A stretch of DNA of 64,000 nt from Myxococcus landrumus. Lineage in GTDB: Bacteria; Myxococcota; Myxococcia; Myxococcales; Myxococcaceae. Below are positions 7,833 to 16,711 of the stretch, piece by piece (positions within the stretch are counted from its first letter, which is position 1; the number at the start of each line of letters is the position of its first letter). The DNA is taken from assembly GCF_017301635.1 (NCBI RefSeq), contig NZ_CP071091.1:4910001-4974000 (forward strand). The letters run 5' to 3'. Under the pieces are notes generated by a model, which made no database searches, was not told where the DNA came from, and was given only the letters and a program-made list of their open reading frames with translations. The position numbers and the translations under genes are program-made.

Positions 7833-8801
7833 CTAATCCTCATCAGTAAATGCAGGCTCATCGAAGTACGGGATTGTCGCCACAGGGAGAAGTCTTTCTC
7901 CCTGGTAGTTGCCATACTTGTCGAGATGGTCATTATGCCAACCCGCATCAGTTTGATAGTGCTGCGGCTTGAACTTCCAAATTCGCACTTTATGCCTCAA
8001 TAGGCTCGACCAGTCCGAACCACGACCAGTAGTCTCGAACCAATTAAATGCCTTGGAACCGCGCTGTGCTGCATCAATAGCCCGAAGCCTGTTGTAGATG
8101 TATTTCGCAAAATCGTGCCGAATGCGCTGCTTCGGCTTCATTCCCCGCTGTTTCGGCTCTCGCTTCTCATGCATTTTGTTCCCATAGGAGCCAGCGGCAC
8201 CGATCATCAAGTCACATATCTGAATCCGAGGCACCTGACTGCTTCTGTGATAAGTAAGACGAACATCCAAGTCAGGACGATCAAGAATGCGCGGCAGGTC
8301 TTGCGCAAACTGCGCAAGTCGATCCTGGTGCTTCTGGCTTGAGTGATTGTCTAGGCGAACAAGAATTTCATTCCTCTGTCCGTGTGGACTGCGTGGAAGG
8401 AATTTGAGCCCGAACGCATGCTTCAAGAACTGATAACAAAGCTTATACTGCACATCGAGCGGAGAGGCTGCATCTTCGGACGAGTTTGATGGTATGCGAA
8501 CGTATGCGCGGTCGTAGAACATCTGGCGGAACGCAACTTCTCCGCGCTCAATTGCATCGAATAGACAATCGACCAACTCCTGGTAAAATTGCCGATTATC
8601 AGGGCCAAGCGAACTCCACTTCGCTTCGTCTTTCTTCACACCAAACTTTGCAAACACTCGACGCAACTGAGTGTCCAACCGGTCCACGTCAGATGACGTT
8701 CCGAAGATGCCCCCGTAGAAGCACCAGTAGCGCTTGAGTTCGGCCGGACTCGCTGCCCCCTGAGTCCAGGCCTCATCGACGAAAATCTCGTAGGTGGGCA
8801 T
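7833..8801 (-). CDS. DUF3800 domain protein
   Basis: The protein starts MPTYEIFVDEAWTQG, the strand-Asp-Glu opening typical of DUF3800, a predicted RNase H-like nuclease domain. Later it has EAKWSSL, LVRLDNHSS and a run ending LTYHRSSQVPRIQICDLMIGA, matching the family's second acidic strand and final QICD motif. DUF3800 proteins often lie in defence or mobile regions. I prefer ATG 8801 over the upstream codon at 8852, since the family begins at the acidic strand. GC content is clearly lower than the neighbours, suggesting transfer. It stands alone, with no partner gene. Confidence 0.75.
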   Translation of the reverse strand: MPTYEIFVDEAWTQGAASPAELKRYWCFYGGIFGTSSDVDRLDTQLRRVFAKFGVKKDEAKWSSLGPDNRQFYQELVDCLFDAIERGEVAFRQMFYDRAYVRIPSNSSEDAASPLDVQYKLCYQFLKHAFGLKFLPRSPHGQRNEILVRLDNHSSQKHQDRLAQFAQDLPRILDRPDLDVRLTYHRSSQVPRIQICDLMIGAAGSYGNKMHEKREPKQRGMKPKQRIRHDFAKYIYNRLRAIDAAQRGSKAFNWFETTGRGSDWSSLLRHKVRIWKFKPQHYQTDAGWHNDHLDKYGNYQGERLLPVATIPYFDEPAFTDED

Positions 8802-8852
8802 AAATAAAAGAACCCTGGCTCCTTTCTCCCTCTCGGGAAGCGCCGCGCACAA

Positions 8853-9094
8853 CGTGCGAAGCTCGGGAACCAGAGTTCACTAAGAGTAGGATAATTGGTC
8901 CATAGTCAGGGCACAAGCCCCCACAGGATTCAGAGCGCCTCACCCTTCCAAATCACCAACAATTTCAGTTGGATAGGAGGTCACAAATAGAATGGCGCGG
9001 CGTGCATGCGATGGGGCGACGGCTACACTCCTGAGCCCTCGCCCAAGGCGCTGAAGATGCGCTCCCTGCGAGCGACCCAGCTCGCACAGATACT
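8853..9094. other. no gene recognised
   Basis: This AT-richer spacer upstream of the DUF3800 gene probably contains its promoter. No clear -35/-10 pair, repeat or open frame with support was found. Confidence 0.35.
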
Positions 9095-9240
9095 CTACTG
9101 TCGTTGTCCAATTCGACAGGTCTTCCGCACTTCTGCGTAGGGTGCGGCGAGCGTCTCGGTGGGCATCATGGGAGCCATCGCGAAGCGAGTGCAGCCGGGG
9201 ATAGGCCAGTCCTCCACTGCCAAGGGGACACCGATAAGGG
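9095..9240 (-). pseudogene. C-terminal fragment of an unidentified gene
   Basis: The minus-strand frame ending at 9095 reads PLAVEDWPIPGCTRFAMAPM and then EVRKTCRIGQRQ before its stop. The composition is protein-like, but the family is not recognised. The upstream part is cut exactly at 9241, where a short mobile element with inverted ends begins, so the gene was probably interrupted and its 5' part lost. Confidence 0.4.
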
Positions 9241-9665
9241 TGGAGACGATCTTGAAAAGGCGCGGCGTTCTGATCGCGTGAGCCAGGATCGCGGGAAGAG
9301 AGACGGCCGGCAAAGCGATCACGCGAGCGCGACGCTTGCCGGCCGTCAGTGTTGCAGAAGGGTTGACTCAGGCAGCGTCGAGCTCCTGGTCTGAGCGGCG
9401 AGACTTGCCGGTGATGCGGACGAGCAAGCCCTTGTGCACGAGACGGTCTGCGATGGCGGATGGAGAGGCGCTTTAAGGGTCATTCACCCGGCGCCCCGGA
9501 TGGCCTCCTGAGCGCTCAGCGTTTTCCCTCGAGAAATCCGGCGTGGCCCAATCCTTCCCTGTCGCTAGTTTTCAGCACCGCGAGCGCCCCTGCGCGGCCC
9601 TCCAATCCCGCGCTTCTCCGCGCTCGGGTGGTTCGAAGACCCGCGCTTCTTGAAGGTCGTCTCCA
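9241..9665 (-). mobile_element. short inverted-end element, copy M1 (425 bp)
   Basis: The ends are imperfect inverted repeats starting TGGAGACGATCTT (left) and TGGAGACGACCTT (right, complement), followed by the related AAAAGGCGCGG and AAGAAGCGCGG. On the minus strand the interior encodes IADRLVHKGLLVRITGKSRR and a stop, resembling the C-terminus of an IS21-type IstB ATPase. Copies M2 (15002-15432), M3 (17581-17801) and M4 (19006-19259) share the ends; M3 and M4 lack about 200 internal bases. I see no target duplication. Confidence 0.7.
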
Positions 9666-9904
9666 TCCCGACTTCGAGACAATGTGGCTCCTCCCGCTGG
9701 GCGGCCTGGCTGCCTCCATGTCGCCCGTCTCACTCACTCCACCTGCCAGCCTTGAGCCGACTCCCTCCTGTCGCCAATTTCGCGACCACAGAGAGCCTCC
9801 GCTCGCTTCGCTCGCTCTGGCACGGACGCACACCACCTGCCATCACCCTTGGAGACCCGGTCCTCGGTGATTTCGGTGGAAGGGGATCTCTCCGCGGTCG
9901 GTGA
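9666..9904. other. no gene recognised
   Basis: The sequence between M1 and the IS256 fragment is probably insertion-sequence debris. It contains GCGAGCGAAGCGAGCGGAGG on the minus strand. No frame can be assigned to a family. Confidence 0.3.
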
Positions 9905-10290
9905 CGACATCGACATGGAGACGCCCTTCACGTACGCGCTGGTAATCGCCTCGTCGAGCTCCTCGCTGCGCCGCTTGTAGTGACCCAGCACGGCTCCCGC
10001 CGCTCCGCTGGCTCTCGTCCGGGGCACAGCCACTTCAAGGTGCCCCATGGACGTCAGCAGACCTCGCAGGTAGCTGCCGTTGCGTTGGTCCTTGCGCCCC
10101 GCCACCTGTTGCCAGCGCCCACCAGGCCTCGAATCTCCTCCTCCAGCAGCATCTCCAGCGTCATGCGGATGGCTCCCAGGAAGAGGGCTCGCACGTCAGT
10201 GCGCACCTCCTCGTGCGAGGGCGCGGCAAAGTCTGTATCGTCCACGGCGGGGAACTTCTCGGCCTCCTCGCCAAAGGAGGACCGTCTCGG
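9905..10290 (-). pseudogene. IS256-family transposase N-terminal fragment
   Basis: Two minus-strand frames join into one mutator-type transposase. The first has EEVRTDVRALFLGAIRMTLE and LLEEEIRGLVGAG, the second RKDQRNGSYLRGLLTSMGHL, then VAVPRTR and LDEAITSAYVKGVS. A frameshift lies near 10100, and the sequence stops matching after AYVKGVS, before the DDE core. The start is also missing (stop codons near 10300). It is a dead remnant. Confidence 0.75.
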
Positions 10291-10460
10291 TTGGTTTCAC
10301 CGAGGAGCGTCCCTCTTTTCCGCTCGCCCCTGCTCGACATCTACACACTTATCGGGACACGATCCAGAGAGGTATTGAGGCGTCTGAGCCGGGCGCAATT
10401 CCGACCTCTATCAAAGGGAAAAGAGGACCCAGCGGCTCGTCATGCGCATCGCTCACGTCA

Positions 10461-10490
10461 TGACGCACATTTTGACGCACTCATGACGCA
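10461..10490. repeat. three direct TGACGCA repeats
   Basis: TGACGCA occurs at 10461, 10473 and 10484, a spacing of 12 and 11 bases, close to one helical turn. This could be a protein-binding cluster. It lies between the IS256 debris and the 3' end of the 10610 gene, with no obvious promoter. Nothing else is recognised in 10291-10609. Confidence 0.35.
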
Positions 10491-10609
10491 GCGACCGAAT
10501 TTGGGGGAGGCACACCCATCGCACGCTCGGAGGCGTGCTCTCGGATTCGCCTGTCCCGGTGCTGCGGCGCGGGCGATGGTGCTGGGCCCGGCATCCGCCG
10601 GAGCCTCTG

Positions 10610-11848
10610 TCACAGCGCCGCAGCGACGGCCCGGCGGTCCGCTCGCGCCGTGGGGGCCAGGAAGCTCTCGAGCTCCTGGTCGAGGCAGACCGTTCGAACG
10701 GCACGCAGTATGTCCTGTTGCACCGGGGTGTCCGCCGCGAAGCCGTCCGCAAACAGCCGCTCCCAGCGCTGGACGGCGCCACAGCGCATGAACCTGAGCA
10801 TGTATTCATCGAAGGTCAGGCGTATGCGATGAAGCGACCGTTCGGAGTAGTTCCAGTGATACAGCGGATAGAGGTCCAGGGACGCCATATCGATGAAGGT
10901 TGGGTATTCGCCGTAGACGAGCACCCGGTACTTTCCCTCGGGGCGCCCGTTCAGCCGACTGTCTCCGAGGTATTTGGCGACGAGAGACTCCTTGCGCCAG
11001 AACAGGTCCATATAGCCGGAGATGCGTGAGTCCGCGAACAGGCCGTCTCTGCGCCACGAGAGGACGGTCCCGTCGAGCTGCCGATAGAAGTTCAGCACAC
11101 CCGCCGGTACGGGATGACCGAGAATCAGGTGCGCAGCGATCATCTCGCTCGACATCGGCGCGCCGCCATCCACGAGCAGCCGCCCCTTCCCGGGCCTTTC
11201 CGGTCGCATCCATGCTCGGCCGGCCACGGCCTGTGCGAGTTCGGCGTGCCAGTCGACCCCCGGCGAGGTCGCCACCAGGAGCCCGGCGACCTCTCGCTCG
11301 AGCGCTTCGAATGATCCGGTCAGTCCGAGCTCGCGGCGAGCGTCCTCGGCGACGAGTAGCGGCCATAACGGCGCCCCGGCGCAACGAATCGCCAGCGCGA
11401 GGTACTCCTCCAGCCGAAACGGCAGCGTCCAGCGCTTCGTGTCCAGCGCGAGCACGAGCTCATAGCTGCCCTCCACGAATCGCGCGCACGTGTGCACATA
11501 GTGCCCACGATGCGAGGTGCACGCGAGCGGGAGCAGTCCTTCGCGAAGCAGCGGGTCCTGCGTCGGGTGCGCGACGTGCCGGACCAGCGCGTCCACCAGC
11601 GCCTTGATCGCCTGGAGCTGAATCTGACCGCCGGGCCAGCGCAGTCGCATGCGATTGACGGCGACGAGGCCGTCGCGCAGGTCGTCGGGCAGCGCGGGCA
11701 GAAGGTCGCGCAGCGCCTGCAGATCGGCACGCGAGACCTTCTTCGGCGGGAGGTACTCACAGCCGGCCACCGCCGCGAGCGCGACTCCCGGCGGCGGGCC
11801 GAGGCCCGAGGGACCACGAAGCGCGGTAAGTAGATCGTTCAGTGACAT
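10610..11848 (-). CDS. uncharacterised 412-residue protein
   Basis: A cytosolic protein without signal peptide or membrane segment. The N-terminal half is helical and leucine-rich (LQALRDLLPALPDDLRDGLV, then LQAIKALVDALVRHV); the C-terminal half is richer in aromatics (VLNFYRQLDGT, YPLYHWNYSERSLHRIRL). The segment with VPAGVLNFYRQLDGTVLSW faintly recalls SUKH/SMI1-KNR4 immunity proteins, which I cannot confirm. It stands between IS256 and IS3 remnants, which suits an accessory gene. Codon use is high-GC and the frame is clean over its whole length. Confidence 0.6.
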   Translation of the reverse strand: MSLNDLLTALRGPSGLGPPPGVALAAVAGCEYLPPKKVSRADLQALRDLLPALPDDLRDGLVAVNRMRLRWPGGQIQLQAIKALVDALVRHVAHPTQDPLLREGLLPLACTSHRGHYVHTCARFVEGSYELVLALDTKRWTLPFRLEEYLALAIRCAGAPLWPLLVAEDARRELGLTGSFEALEREVAGLLVATSPGVDWHAELAQAVAGRAWMRPERPGKGRLLVDGGAPMSSEMIAAHLILGHPVPAGVLNFYRQLDGTVLSWRRDGLFADSRISGYMDLFWRKESLVAKYLGDSRLNGRPEGKYRVLVYGEYPTFIDMASLDLYPLYHWNYSERSLHRIRLTFDEYMLRFMRCGAVQRWERLFADGFAADTPVQQDILRAVRTVCLDQELESFLAPTARADRRAVAAAL

Positions 11849-11974
11849 CGAAGCGAGATTGTGTGCGTGCTGGCCGTGGTGGGGTCAAGTCCCAAGGCGA
11901 ACGCATCATGCGTCACTGAAACTAAAGGAATTCGCGTGCGAGGGGTCGGTGGCGAAGGGTGAGACACCATGCTC

Positions 11975-12073
11975 GCCCAGCCCCCCAAGTCAGCCCAGTG
12001 GAGTATGCGCAAGCGGCCTCACAGCGGAAGTTGGCTGCACAAACCACCTGTCCACCGACTCGGGGCAATCTCA
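11975..12073 (+). mobile_element. 3' end remnant of an IS3 element
   Basis: The plus strand reads VSPVEYAQAASQRKLAA, the C-terminus of an IS3 OrfB (compare VSPAEFEKTASQVPLAA in the element at 23054-24301). It is followed by the terminal repeat CACCTGTCCACC, ending in CA at 12073. It abuts an oppositely oriented orfB fragment, so one IS3 appears to have inserted into another. The short spacer 11849-11974 has no gene. Confidence 0.65.
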
Positions 12074-12261
12074 CCATACGTGCCCCGGCTCTCCTGGTGC
12101 ACGGCGACCACCTCGACACTGAGTGCCCTGTCACTCTTCTTGCGCTCGGACTCGGGCCGTTTCGCCCAAGCGTAATAGCCACTGCGAGAGATGCCCAGGT
12201 GACGACAAAGAGAGGCAACTGGAATGAGGGGCTTCTTCGCGTGGATGAAGCAGAACTTCAC
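12074..12261 (-). pseudogene. IS3 orfB, N-terminal fragment
   Basis: It starts at GTG 12261, overlapping the orfA stop as GTGA, and reads KKPLIPVASLCRHLGISRSG, then YYAWAKRPES and VHQESRGTYG. It ends where the second IS3 copy begins. The integrase DDE core is absent, so it is non-functional. Confidence 0.75.
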
Positions 12262-12581
12262 TTCAGCGCCTTCGCGAAGAAGGCCGCTGCATTTTTTAGT
12301 ATCTCCCGCTCCAGCCGCAGCTCGCGGTTCTCCTTGCGCAGCCGGGCCAGTTCCTCGCGTTCCGCTGTCGTCAACGCACCCGGCTTGCCCTCGCCTCTGT
12401 CCGTCTTCGTCTGCTCCCGCCACAGCCGCAGTGCCGACTGCGTCAGATCCAGGTCGCGGGCGACCTGCGGGAGGGACTTGCCCTCCACCAGTACCAGCCT
12501 CACTGCGCCAGCCTTGAACTCCGCCGAGAACTCACGACGCGGCCTCCGGGGCTTCTTCTGCTTCTCTTCGTTCGCGGACAT
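12258..12581 (-). CDS. IS3-family OrfA
   Basis: The 107-residue protein has the helix-turn-helix part FSAEFKAGAVRLVLVEGKSL, PQVARDLDLTQSALRLW, and the leucine-zipper tail ELARLRKENRELRLEREILK ending NAAAFFAK. These are the DNA-binding and oligomerisation parts of the IS3 OrfAB transposase. It is intact, but its orfB is broken, so it may only act as a repressor or not at all. Confidence 0.85.
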   Translation of the reverse strand: MSANEEKQKKPRRPRREFSAEFKAGAVRLVLVEGKSLPQVARDLDLTQSALRLWREQTKTDRGEGKPGALTTAEREELARLRKENRELRLEREILKNAAAFFAKALK

Positions 12582-12723
12582 CCCGTGCTCCTTCCATCAC
12601 ATCTCGGGTGTTCACGGAACTGGGCTACTCCCAGGCTCTCGCTCAAGGGTTGGAAGTTCGTAGCGACTCAATGGCCCCCGAGAGTTCCCGACTTCACGTA
12701 ACCCCAGGATGCGTCTCGTGTTT

Positions 12724-13090
12724 CCCGTCGCAATCTCGAGAGAGACGCCGAGAACAAGTTCGCGCAGGCCTTCGTTCGCGGAGCTGATTGAAAGGGCCTG
12801 CAAACTGGCCGTGCCCCTTCGGTTAACACGAGTCGCGCGATGGCCCGCACCAGACACGCGCGTTTAAGCCTCTGAATTACAAGGGGTTTTGCCCTGCGAC
12901 GATTCAGAAGACACTCTCTCCGCGCTGCGACTCAGAACGCGATTGCCCATCGATTCGGCTGCGGATTGGGCTTTCTGGGGCTCTCTTTGGCCGAATCTGG
13001 GGAGAGAGGAACCGAGAGCGGTTAACAGGCGCTGTTAACCGTTGGGGCAGCGGTTAACACAATTCCCTGAGAGTCCAATTTCTCCGCTCT
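12724..13090 (+). repeat. second copy of the tRNA-array tail (degenerate)
   Basis: The segment contains in order: GAGACGCCGAGAACAAGTTC (12737), GGAGCTGATTGAAAGG (12776), TTAACACGAGTCGCGCGAT (12823), TTTAAGCCTCTGAATTACAA (12864), CACTCTCTCCGCG (12912), and GGGGAGAGAGGAACCGAGAG (13003) leading to CGGTTAACAG-GCG-CTGTTAACCG and a third CGGTTAAC. All but the first element occur in the same order around the tRNA array (4478-4612, 7150-7250), where IS66 now splits them. A tRNA-like fold can be drawn for 13003-13075, but there is no canonical T arm. Confidence 0.5.
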
Positions 13091-13642
13091 AGGGTTTCCA
13101 GGAGGGCCGCTCTCTCTGTTTTCCGGTTTCACCCCTTACATGCGTTGCAGGCTTCCGCAGGGAGTCGCAAGGCGGTGACGGGGCCCCTCCAGAGGGCCGG
13201 CCAGCGCGCTCCTGCCCTGCGTCCCCGGCGGCCCCAACTCCCGCAGCACCACCGATCCTCGCGCGGCCCCGAGGACGACCACTCCCAGCGGGGTCCTCTG
13301 CGACTCGGGCCTCCCATACCCAAGGCCCGCATTGGCAGTCCGTGAAGGGCGGGGTGGGTGGCGACGACCATCAAGGGCATCCGCAAGGCGAGCGGCGTCC
13401 ACGTGACCCTCGTCTACCACCACATCGTGCGGGCCAGGACACGCGCATGACGTAGCTCGTGCCCGGAGCGCGCACGTCACTCGACTGATGTCGGAGTCTG
13501 GAACGAAATGCGCGACACACAGCGCGACAGCTTGCATGTCTTTTTCCAGTACCTCTAGCCAGACACGAGCAGCGCCGCGGAAGCCGCTCAATACCAACAA
13601 CGCCGGTTTCAGTCCCATGCGCTTCCAGCAATGATGTCGGCG
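13091..13642. other. no gene recognised
   Basis: About 550 bases with only low-complexity overlapping frames. The plus strand at 13350-13440 reads VATTIKGIRKASGVHVTLVY, which is protein-like but has no start. It may be a fragment of an unidentified gene. Confidence 0.3.
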
Positions 13643-13659
13643 ACTGGCGCAACGCCAGT
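13643..13659. promoter_or_regulatory. inverted repeat before the metzincin gene
   Basis: ACTGGCG and CGCCAGT flank CAA, 20 bases before the ATG at 13680. The position just upstream of the ribosome-binding site (AAAGGA) suits an operator or a translation-control hairpin. Confidence 0.45.
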
Positions 13660-13679
13660 CATTGACACAAAGGACAACC

Positions 13680-14930
13680 ATGTCACAACTTCATAAGTGT
13701 CTGCTGACAGCCACCCTGGCTTTCCTTGGATTGAGCGCCTGTGGCGACGTGTCCCCTCCGGACGCGGAACAGAGCAGCACCCGCCAAGCTGAGATGGTGG
13801 CAGCGGCTGTGCCTCTCCCGCTCCCAGTCGGCTGCCTCCTGACCTCACTGGATACAGACGGTGACGGTATCTGTGACATCGTGGAGGCTACGTTGAGAAC
13901 CGATCCCAACAAGGCTGACACGGATGGGGATGGCCTCAGCGACTACGTAGAGACGTTCGGCTTCGGCGGCTTGGATTTGAGTGCCCTCGGCGCCAACGCG
14001 CGCAAGAAGGACATCTTCGTGGAGGTGGACTATTACCCCAACCTCAGACCCAGCCAGGCCACGCTGGACAAGGTCATCACGGCTTTCGCCAGCGCGCCGG
14101 TGAGCAATCCGGATGGGTCTACAGGCATCGCGCTGCACCTGTTGCTGGATCAGCAGATCGCCGCCGCGGACGCGGACATGAACCTGAGCCCCGTGTGGAC
14201 GGAATTCGACGTCATCAAGAGGAAGTACTTCGCCGCCGCCCGCGCGCCCTACTTTCACTACGCGGTGTTCGCGCACCAGTACGACGGGAACTTCTCCAGC
14301 GGTATCTCGCGCGGCCTCCCCGCGCAGGACTTCCTGTTGACGTTGGGCTCTTTCAATGGCACCGAGCAACAGCAGGCCGGCACCTTCATGCACGAACTGG
14401 GGCACAACCTGGGCCTGCGCCACGGTGGCAATGACGAGGCCAACTACAAGCCCAACTACCTGAGCATCATGAACTACGAATACCAGTTCTATGGATTCGA
14501 ACTGGGCGGCACGTTCGGCGCGCTCGACTATTCGCGTGTGCAGGTGGCTTCCGTCAGCGAGGCGGCCGTCTATGAGCTCACCGCATTCGCGGCCGTCGCC
14601 CCGAGCACCGAGTCGGACCTGGCTAGATACTTCGGGCTGCGCTTCAACGGCGTCCAGGTGGCGATGTTCTCTGCAACCGACTTCGTCGACTTCAACAACA
14701 GCCGCAAATACGACTTCGATACCTATGCGTTGGACTTCAACCGCAACGGCGTCGCGACGGATGTGTTCCCCATGTCGCAGAACGACTGGGCGGCTCTGAT
14801 CTATGACGGCGGCGAGATTGGCTTCGGCACGCCGGGCATGTCCCGGCATCTGGACCGAGAGGAGCGCTTCCTCGTTCCCCCCGAGAAGATGGAGCCCTGT
14901 CTCCCCGGGGATCCGGACCGCGCCCCGTAA
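13680..14930 (+). CDS. metzincin-type zinc metallopeptidase lipoprotein
   Basis: The start ATG 13680 follows AAAGGACAACC and gives a clean lipoprotein signal (MSQLHKCLLTATLAFLGLSA then Cys21). Residues 57-90 carry two thrombospondin type 3-like calcium loops (DTDGDGICD and DTDGDGLSD). The catalytic motif HELGHNLGLRH (His238, Glu239, His242, His248) has the HExxHxxGxxH form of metzincins, and SIMNYE near 264 is the Met-turn. The 416-residue protein should act outside the cell as a calcium-stabilised protease, fitting a predatory lifestyle. A longer start at 13662 would spoil the signal peptide. Confidence 0.85.
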   Translation: MSQLHKCLLTATLAFLGLSACGDVSPPDAEQSSTRQAEMVAAAVPLPLPVGCLLTSLDTDGDGICDIVEATLRTDPNKADTDGDGLSDYVETFGFGGLDLSALGANARKKDIFVEVDYYPNLRPSQATLDKVITAFASAPVSNPDGSTGIALHLLLDQQIAAADADMNLSPVWTEFDVIKRKYFAAARAPYFHYAVFAHQYDGNFSSGISRGLPAQDFLLTLGSFNGTEQQQAGTFMHELGHNLGLRHGGNDEANYKPNYLSIMNYEYQFYGFELGGTFGALDYSRVQVASVSEAAVYELTAFAAVAPSTESDLARYFGLRFNGVQVAMFSATDFVDFNNSRKYDFDTYALDFNRNGVATDVFPMSQNDWAALIYDGGEIGFGTPGMSRHLDREERFLVPPEKMEPCLPGDPDRAP

Positions 14931-15001
14931 GTCCGCCTCCCGTCTCTGAAGAGTCGAATCCCACCGCCAGGGCCGGCTGAACGGGCCCCGGCGGGCGTGG
15001 C

Positions 15002-15432
15002 TGGAGACGATCATCAAAAGGCGCGGCGTTTTGATCGCGTGAGCCAGGATCGCAGGAAGAGAGACGACCGGCAGAGCGATCACGAGAGCGCGACGCTTGC
15101 CGACTGCCAGTGTTGCGGCGGGGTTCAATCAGGCCGCGTCGAGTTCTTGGGCCTGGTCGGAGCGGCGAGACTTGCCGGTGATGCGGCCGAGCAATCCCTT
15201 GTGCACGCGACGGCCCGCGATGGCGGATGGAGAGGCGATTCAAGGGCCATTCACCCGGCGCCCCGGATGGCCTCCTGAGCGCTCAGCTCTACCGCTCGAG
15301 AAATCCGGCACGGCCCAAGCATTCCCTGTCGCTCGTTTTCGGCACCGCGAGCGCCCCTGCGCGGCCCTCCAATCCCGCGCTTCTCCGCGCTCGGGTGGTT
15401 CGAAGACCCGCGCTTCTTGAAGGTCGTCTCCA
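15002..15432 (-). mobile_element. short inverted-end element, copy M2 (431 bp)
   Basis: Ends TGGAGACGATCATCAAAAGG and, as complement on the right, TGGAGACGACCTTCAAGAAG. The minus strand inside encodes GRRVHKGLLGRITGKSRRSD and a stop, the same IstB-like C-terminus as M1. The element interrupts an IS3-type orfA at 15433. Confidence 0.7.
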
Positions 15433-15646
15433 GCTCGGGCTCGCGGCTCTTGAGGTTCGCCTCAGCACCCGCCAGGAACTTCTCCCGCCATTCACTCAGC
15501 ACTGCCGCGGTGACGCCTAACTCCCTCGTGAGTGCGTCGAGCTCCTCGCCCTTGAGCAGACGGAGGACAGCCTCCTTCTTCCGCTTCGCGGAGAACCGAC
15601 CGCGCTCCGCCGTCCTGTCCTGCTTCTGTTGCTTCTTCACATCCAC
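15433..15646 (-). pseudogene. IS3-type orfA truncated by element M2
   Basis: Starting at GTG 15646, the product reads RFSAKRKKEAVLRLLKGEEL, DALTRELGVTAAVLSEW, REKFLAGAEANLKSREPE, an OrfA of the type that pairs with an IS3 integrase. It is cut at 15432/15433 by M2, losing its tail, and no orfB follows. A 28-residue relative survives at 1090-1172. Confidence 0.75.
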
Positions 15647-16141
15647 CTCACGAGGGGAAACTCTCCCCTGAGAGGGGTCTCAAGAAATCCCGGGGCGAAG
15701 GAGTGCACAGCGAGGCGGGTCGCCTCTACGACGCTGGCCGCCCCCATCGCCATGCAGCGTGCTTCGAGATGTACAGCCAGCGGGCGAGGGACAACCAGGG
15801 CCCGTAGCGCTGGCGATTGAGATACCCGCTCGCCTGGCGATCCACCGTGCCGCGCCAACCAAGGCCAGCCCAATGTGCGCTCTTGCCCAGGCCCTCGCAT
15901 GTCCACAGGGACCGCCAGGACGGTACTTCCGTCGCCGAGCTGCCCCAGCGGCGGGTACAGGTAGTATGCATATAATGACGCGTTCGCCGACGCACGCGTG
16001 GCATTTGACCTGAATTTCCGGTAGCCACAGATGGCTGCAGCACACACGGATGCGCTTCGGACGTACGAACCTTGTACGCCATTGACCGGCAGGCCCCAGA
16101 CGCCTCTTCGGGGGCCTGCACCCAGTTGGCACTCTCAGAGC
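15647..16141. other. no gene assigned
   Basis: The minus strand has one open frame (to about 16047) with a protein-like stretch LYPPLGQLGDGSTVLAVPVD, but no ribosome-binding site and no recognisable family. It could be a gene remnant. Inverted repeat CTCCCCTGAGAGGGG lies at 15663. Confidence 0.3.
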
Positions 16142-16678
16142 TCACGATACGGGGAAGCCACCCTCGCGAGCAGAGAGGATGCGGGCCCACGGCTCGTCGA
16201 TGTCCTCGAGCCCCAGTACGGCGACGACGTTGTCAAGCATTCCAGCACCGAACCAGCGCCGCACGGCGTCGTCATTGCCAAGCATCTGCCGAACGATATC
16301 AACCTGCTTTGCGTAACATCGGCGTACAGCCTCTCCCACAAGCGTCTCACCCACCGCACAGTTGGCCTGCATGAGGAAGCGCAGGATTGTCCGATCTGCG
16401 ACGAGAGTGGCGTAAGCCCTGCGCACATTATCGAACGCACCCCCGCCATCCCTCATGTCTCGCGAGTGCGAGACCAAGGTGTCGGCCATGACAACGGAGA
16501 CATGGTCAACCGCCGCCACGAAGAGCGCTTCCTTGTTCGAGTACAGGCGATAGAGATACGGCTGAGAAATGCCAACCAACTCGGCAATCTCGTGGGTCGT
16601 CGTGCCGTAGAAGCCCTTCTCCGCGAAGCACTTGATCGCAGCGGCCACGACGGCCCGACGTCGCTCATCGCTCTTCAT
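16142..16678 (-). CDS. TetR family transcriptional repressor
   Basis: The N-terminal domain has the TetR helix-turn-helix pattern RRAVVAAAIKCFAEKGFYGT, TTHEIAELVGISQPYLY, RLYSNKEALFVAAVDHV. The C-terminal ligand and dimer domain is about 130 residues. I chose ATG 16678; an upstream GTG at 16699 adds seven residues. It lies 33 bases after the SnoaL-like gene and presumably represses that operon by binding the 26-bp palindrome at 17197-17222, which overlaps the promoter. Confidence 0.9.
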   Translation of the reverse strand: MKSDERRRAVVAAAIKCFAEKGFYGTTTHEIAELVGISQPYLYRLYSNKEALFVAAVDHVSVVMADTLVSHSRDMRDGGGAFDNVRRAYATLVADRTILRFLMQANCAVGETLVGEAVRRCYAKQVDIVRQMLGNDDAVRRWFGAGMLDNVVAVLGLEDIDEPWARILSAREGGFPVS

Positions 16679-16711
16679 ACGTGCGACGTGAGCCTTCACA
16701 AACGAGTTCCA

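Larger units (their letters stand above)
12074..12633 (-). mobile_element. truncated IS3-family element
   Basis: The minus-oriented element keeps its 5' terminus (inverted end TGGGAGTAGCCCAGTTCCGT reading from 12633), a full orfA and the first fifth of orfB. It is then cut at about 12074 by the end of another IS3 copy. Its terminus aligns with that of the 23054 element over the segment leading to GTGGACACC-GAGATG. The same terminus recurs alone at 37305-37326. Confidence 0.75.

Noticed and set aside
13003-13075. A functional tRNA in the repeat copy
   Set aside because: GGAGAGA can pair with TTTCTCC downstream, but there is no regular T arm and the central part is three CGGTTAAC repeats; kept as a degenerate tRNA-like repeat.
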